This document shows, piece by piece, positions 39,676 to 42,123 of a stretch of 42,123 nt of DNA. A program made the translations under genes and the position numbers. A model generated the notes under the pieces. That model ran no database searches. It had not been told where the DNA came from and worked only from the letters and a program-made list of their open reading frames with translations. This stretch comes from CAZVRZ01 sp964629965 (GTDB taxonomy: Bacteria > Chloroflexota > Anaerolineae > Anaerolineales > UBA4823). Position 1 is the first letter of the stretch. Each line of letters begins with the position of its first letter. The stretch covers positions 1-42,123 of the forward strand of contig CAZVRZ010000028.1 of the NCBI GenBank assembly GCA_964629965.1. Reading direction: 5' to 3'.

Positions 39676-41304
39676 TCAAAAGCGCGGCAGTACCTCTACG
39701 AGAAATTGCACGATAAGGATCTTGAAGATGAGTGCCACCGGATAAATGCTGGCGTAGGCCAACGTAGGTAGATCGGTATCGGTTTGAGCATTGGCCGCGC
39801 CCAGGGCGGGGGAATTGGTCATGCAGGCGCAGAGCGCTCCCATGGTGGATAATAGATTCATGCGGTAAATGAAGTGCATCAATACCAGGCCGGCTAAAGC
39901 AGAAGTTGTGGTGATCATAGCGCCGGCCAGCAGCAGGCTGGCGCCTTGCTCATTGAGTACGGAAATAAAGTGCGCGCCGGCGTTAACTCCCGTCCCTGCC
40001 AGGAAGAGCATCAAGCCCAATTCGCGCAGCAGGTTCTTGGCCGCGGCAGGAACATACAATCGCAGCGGGCCAATGCCGCCGAAATGACCCACCGCCAGGC
40101 TGACCAGGAACGCTCCGCCCGCGCTTCCCAGTCGCACTTCCAACCCGCCCAGGGATTGCGGCAGTTGAAAAGGGATGGCGCCGAGCAGGATTCCCAATAA
40201 TAATCCCAATAGAAAAGGCGTCATATTGGTTTCATCTGCTTTGCGCCGCTCGCCCTGCGCCAGGTGGGCAAACTCTTCTGCCGCGGAACGTTCGCCAACC
40301 ACATGTAACAGATCGCCCATCTCCAGCGCCACATTCCCGGCCGGGGTGATTTCCAGCCCCTGCCGGCGGATGCGCGTGATGACCACGGTATACCTTTCCC
40401 ATACGCGCATCTGGGCCAGGGTTTTACCGGTCAGAGAGCTTTCCATTAAATCTACATCCAGGCTGAGTACATTCGTATTGACGTCCATGCGTTCATGACA
40501 TTCTTCGCCTAGTACCAGGCGCATCTTTTCCAACTCTTCATCTGGGCCGACCACCATCACGATATCACCCAGTTGCAACACCATGTCGGGCCTGGCTGCA
40601 GAGACTTGCTCGCCGCGTTTGATCCGTGAGATGTTTGCCAGCGCCATGCGATGCGGGTTGACTTCGCGCACTTGTTTTCCCTCACAATTGGGGTTTGTGA
40701 TCAGGTATTGGCGCGTTTGCAGCGCCGGCGATTCGGCCTGGCGCTCGCTCTGCCAACGCTGTTCCTCCTGGCGCAGATCTCGCCGCAGCAGCTTAGGCAG
40801 GAACTGGATCAACAATACCACACCAATCGTACTAAAGGGATAGGCAATACCGTAACCGACCGAGACGGCCGCGCTGCTGCCTGGCGCAGTACGCTCAACC
40901 AAATCAATGGCTGCCGCCAGCGCCGGCGTGCAGGTCAACGCTCCTGCAAACAATCCGGCAAACAGGTTGGACGGCAGCCGAAATAGATAAGCTACGCCAA
41001 TTGTCGCCAACGCCCCGGCGAGCATGGTTACCAGGGCAATCAACACAAATTGCATCCCGTGCCGGCGAAAAGTGCGGAAGAAACTTGGCCCGGCCTGCAG
41101 TCCGATGGCGTAGATGAACAATAACAGGCCCAATTCCATCACCTCGCCCGGCACCGTCAGGCCAAAGTGTCCGAGCACCATCGCCGTGAAAAGTACTCCT
41201 GCCGCGCCCAATGAAATGCCGCCCACTGATCGCTGCCCGATCCAGGCGCCTATTGCCAGGATGGCAAACAGCGCCAACATTTGTTCCGCCAGTAACGTGC
41301 TCAT
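39676..41304 (-). CDS. AspT/YbjL-type transporter with two TrkA-C domains
   Basis: A 542-residue membrane protein. I start at ATG 41304 (MSTLLAEQ) because the -10 box lies over the alternative start at 41319. Five or six N-terminal helices contain GLLLFIYAIGLQAGPSFF and GALTCTPALAAA. Two RCK_C (TrkA-C) domains follow (about 190-355), and then a second helical half with CMTNSPALGAANAQTDTD repeats the pattern. This is the aspartate:alanine exchanger fold; homologues in this group move dicarboxylates or unknown anions. It is the first gene of a two-gene unit with nfeD. Confidence 0.87.
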   Translation of the reverse strand: MSTLLAEQMLALFAILAIGAWIGQRSVGGISLGAAGVLFTAMVLGHFGLTVPGEVMELGLLLFIYAIGLQAGPSFFRTFRRHGMQFVLIALVTMLAGALATIGVAYLFRLPSNLFAGLFAGALTCTPALAAAIDLVERTAPGSSAAVSVGYGIAYPFSTIGVVLLIQFLPKLLRRDLRQEEQRWQSERQAESPALQTRQYLITNPNCEGKQVREVNPHRMALANISRIKRGEQVSAARPDMVLQLGDIVMVVGPDEELEKMRLVLGEECHERMDVNTNVLSLDVDLMESSLTGKTLAQMRVWERYTVVITRIRRQGLEITPAGNVALEMGDLLHVVGERSAAEEFAHLAQGERRKADETNMTPFLLGLLLGILLGAIPFQLPQSLGGLEVRLGSAGGAFLVSLAVGHFGGIGPLRLYVPAAAKNLLRELGLMLFLAGTGVNAGAHFISVLNEQGASLLLAGAMITTTSALAGLVLMHFIYRMNLLSTMGALCACMTNSPALGAANAQTDTDLPTLAYASIYPVALIFKILIVQFLVEVLPRF

Positions 41305-41310
41305 GCTGTC

Positions 41311-41316
41311 ATTATA
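41311..41316 (-). promoter_or_regulatory. -10 box for a leaderless transporter message
   Basis: On the minus strand TATAAT is followed by GACAGC and then the ATG at 41304, so the start of transcription falls on or next to the A of the start codon. No ribosome site exists upstream, consistent with a leaderless mRNA. The -35 is weak. Confidence 0.6.
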
Positions 41317-41389
41317 CAACCCATTCTCTCATTTTGATGGATTATGGCTGCCCGCGCCCTCAAACCAACAAATTTAGAGCGTTCCCCAA

Positions 41390-41398
41390 TGTTATAAT
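41390..41398 (+). promoter_or_regulatory. Extended -10 promoter of the C39-like peptidase gene
   Basis: TGTTATAAT matches TGnTATAAT exactly. Transcription would start near 41405, about 29 bases before the ATG. It is divergent from the transporter promoter. Confidence 0.6.
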
Positions 41399-41433
41399 CT
41401 ACATTCCAGAGAAAACAGTGTGAAGAAGAAACG

Positions 41434-42123
41434 ATGATGCGTAACCGCTTGTCATTCCAGGTATATCTTATCGGAACGATTGTTGTCGTCGCCGCCTGCT
41501 GGTTGGGTGCCCTGTTGGTCTACAACCTGCCACCAGTGCACGAGCGCCTTTCTCCCCGTATCGATACCTGGCGTGCCCAGGTTAAATATTTCTTCAACCC
41601 GCCGGAAGAAGCCGTTTTTGTTCCCCAGGAGCAAAGCCAGTTGACTCCCACCCTGGATATCGATATCCTGGTTCAGGTTGCCTTGACGGCAGCCGCGCCC
41701 AGCGTAACTGCCAGCCCTACGGCTTCTGCGACTGCCACGCAGCCGGGTCCTACGCAAACGCCTGCCCCTACCGCAACTGGAACGACCACTCCCACACCGC
41801 TGCCGCAAAGTGTCGTCCTGCAGGGCGTCAAATACGAAGATCAACATGGCCGTTGGAACTACTGTGGTCCTGCCAACCTTTCCATGGCGCTCACCTTTTG
41901 GGGATGGAATGGCAACCGGGACGTGGTCGGTAAAGCCATCAAGCCCAGCGATAAGGATAAGAACGTCATGCCCTACGAGATGGAGAGTTTTGTTGACGAT
42001 CAGGCAGACGGTCTGAACGCCCTTGTCAGAAATGGCGGCGATCTTGATCTGGTGCGGCGTATGCTTGCCGCGGGGTTCCCCGTATTGGCCGAAAAAGGCT
42101 ATTACGAATACGACTATAACGGC
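41434..42123 (+). CDS. Membrane-anchored C39-like peptidase, 3'-truncated
   Basis: The frame starts at ATG 41434 (or 41437) and is open for 230 codons to the end of the window. A single N-terminal TM helix spans about 9-31 (FQVYLIGTIVVVAACWLGAL), and residues 85-125 are a Thr/Ala/Pro-rich linker. A C39_2-like papain-fold domain then starts with HGRWNYCGPANLSMALTFWG, in which C144 is the nucleophile. The catalytic His is beyond the window. It is an exported, tethered protein whose role in cell-surface processing is unknown. This linker plus C39-like layout is frequent in Anaerolineae. The ribosome site is weak (GAAGAA). Confidence 0.8.
   Translation, partial: MMRNRLSFQVYLIGTIVVVAACWLGALLVYNLPPVHERLSPRIDTWRAQVKYFFNPPEEAVFVPQEQSQLTPTLDIDILVQVALTAAAPSVTASPTASATATQPGPTQTPAPTATGTTTPTPLPQSVVLQGVKYEDQHGRWNYCGPANLSMALTFWGWNGNRDVVGKAIKPSDKDKNVMPYEMESFVDDQADGLNALVRNGGDLDLVRRMLAAGFPVLAEKGYYEYDYNG

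Overview
The window is about 42 kb of densely packed bacterial DNA of moderate GC content. It looks chromosomal and most resembles Chloroflexota, class Anaerolineae. That placement is inference from protein style: a class III cyclase fused to an AAA ATPase and TPRs, a C39-like peptidase with a Thr/Pro-rich linker, a PIN/RHH toxin-antitoxin pair, URO-D-like and GNAT proteins, and TATAAT promoters lying very close to start codons. No marker gene settles it. No rRNA, tRNA, CRISPR array or complete insertion sequence was seen.

Region 1 (1-11.6 kb, + strand) is one tightly packed operon for pectin-derived uronates. In order it holds a truncated alpha/beta hydrolase, a KdgF-like cupin, a PL22 oligogalacturonate lyase, a zinc MDR dehydrogenase, a URO-D-superfamily protein, tagaturonate/fructuronate epimerase UxaE, an SDR resembling fructuronate (mannonate) reductases, a LarA-type nickel-pincer enzyme, 6-phosphogluconate dehydrogenase, a PfkB sugar-acid kinase and a double GNAT protein. 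No mannonate dehydratase or KDPG aldolase is present. The set suggests an alternative route: fructuronate to mannonate, C2-epimerisation to gluconate by the LarA-like enzyme, phosphorylation, then oxidative decarboxylation to ribulose 5-phosphate.

Region 2 (11.6-20.7 kb) is mixed. It has an APH-like kinase, a DUF624 membrane protein, a minus-strand AKR-MDR-SDR oxidoreductase trio whose first gene ends in a tandem 41-bp repeat, a TPR membrane protein, a Nudix-GNAT fusion and two SAM methyltransferases.

Region 3 (20.65-33.7 kb) is rearranged. A dead nitroreductase fragment is present as two 218-bp direct repeats that bracket a PIN/RHH toxin-antitoxin pair and a 1156-residue cyclase-ATPase-TPR protein. 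Next comes a DUF485 / acetate-type symporter / giant sensor operon, in which the sensor fuses PHP, Cache, PAS, PAS, CBS and DUF294 nucleotidyltransferase modules. After it lie an SLC13-type transporter stump joined to a 46-bp copy of the methyltransferase 3' end, and a graveyard of toxin-antitoxin parts.

Region 4 (33.7-38.3 kb, - strand) is a threonine operon: thrC, aspartokinase, an unrecognised HAD-motif protein and a transglutaminase-like protein. It is preceded by what looks like a complete ribosome-mediated attenuator: a promoter, a 27-codon leader peptide with seven consecutive Thr codons, a 9-bp antiterminator pairing, and a GC-rich hairpin with a U-run.

Region 5 (38.3-42.1 kb) holds an NfeD-type membrane protease and an AspT/YbjL-type transporter with an apparently leaderless promoter (- strand), and divergently the start of an exported C39-like peptidase cut off by the window end.
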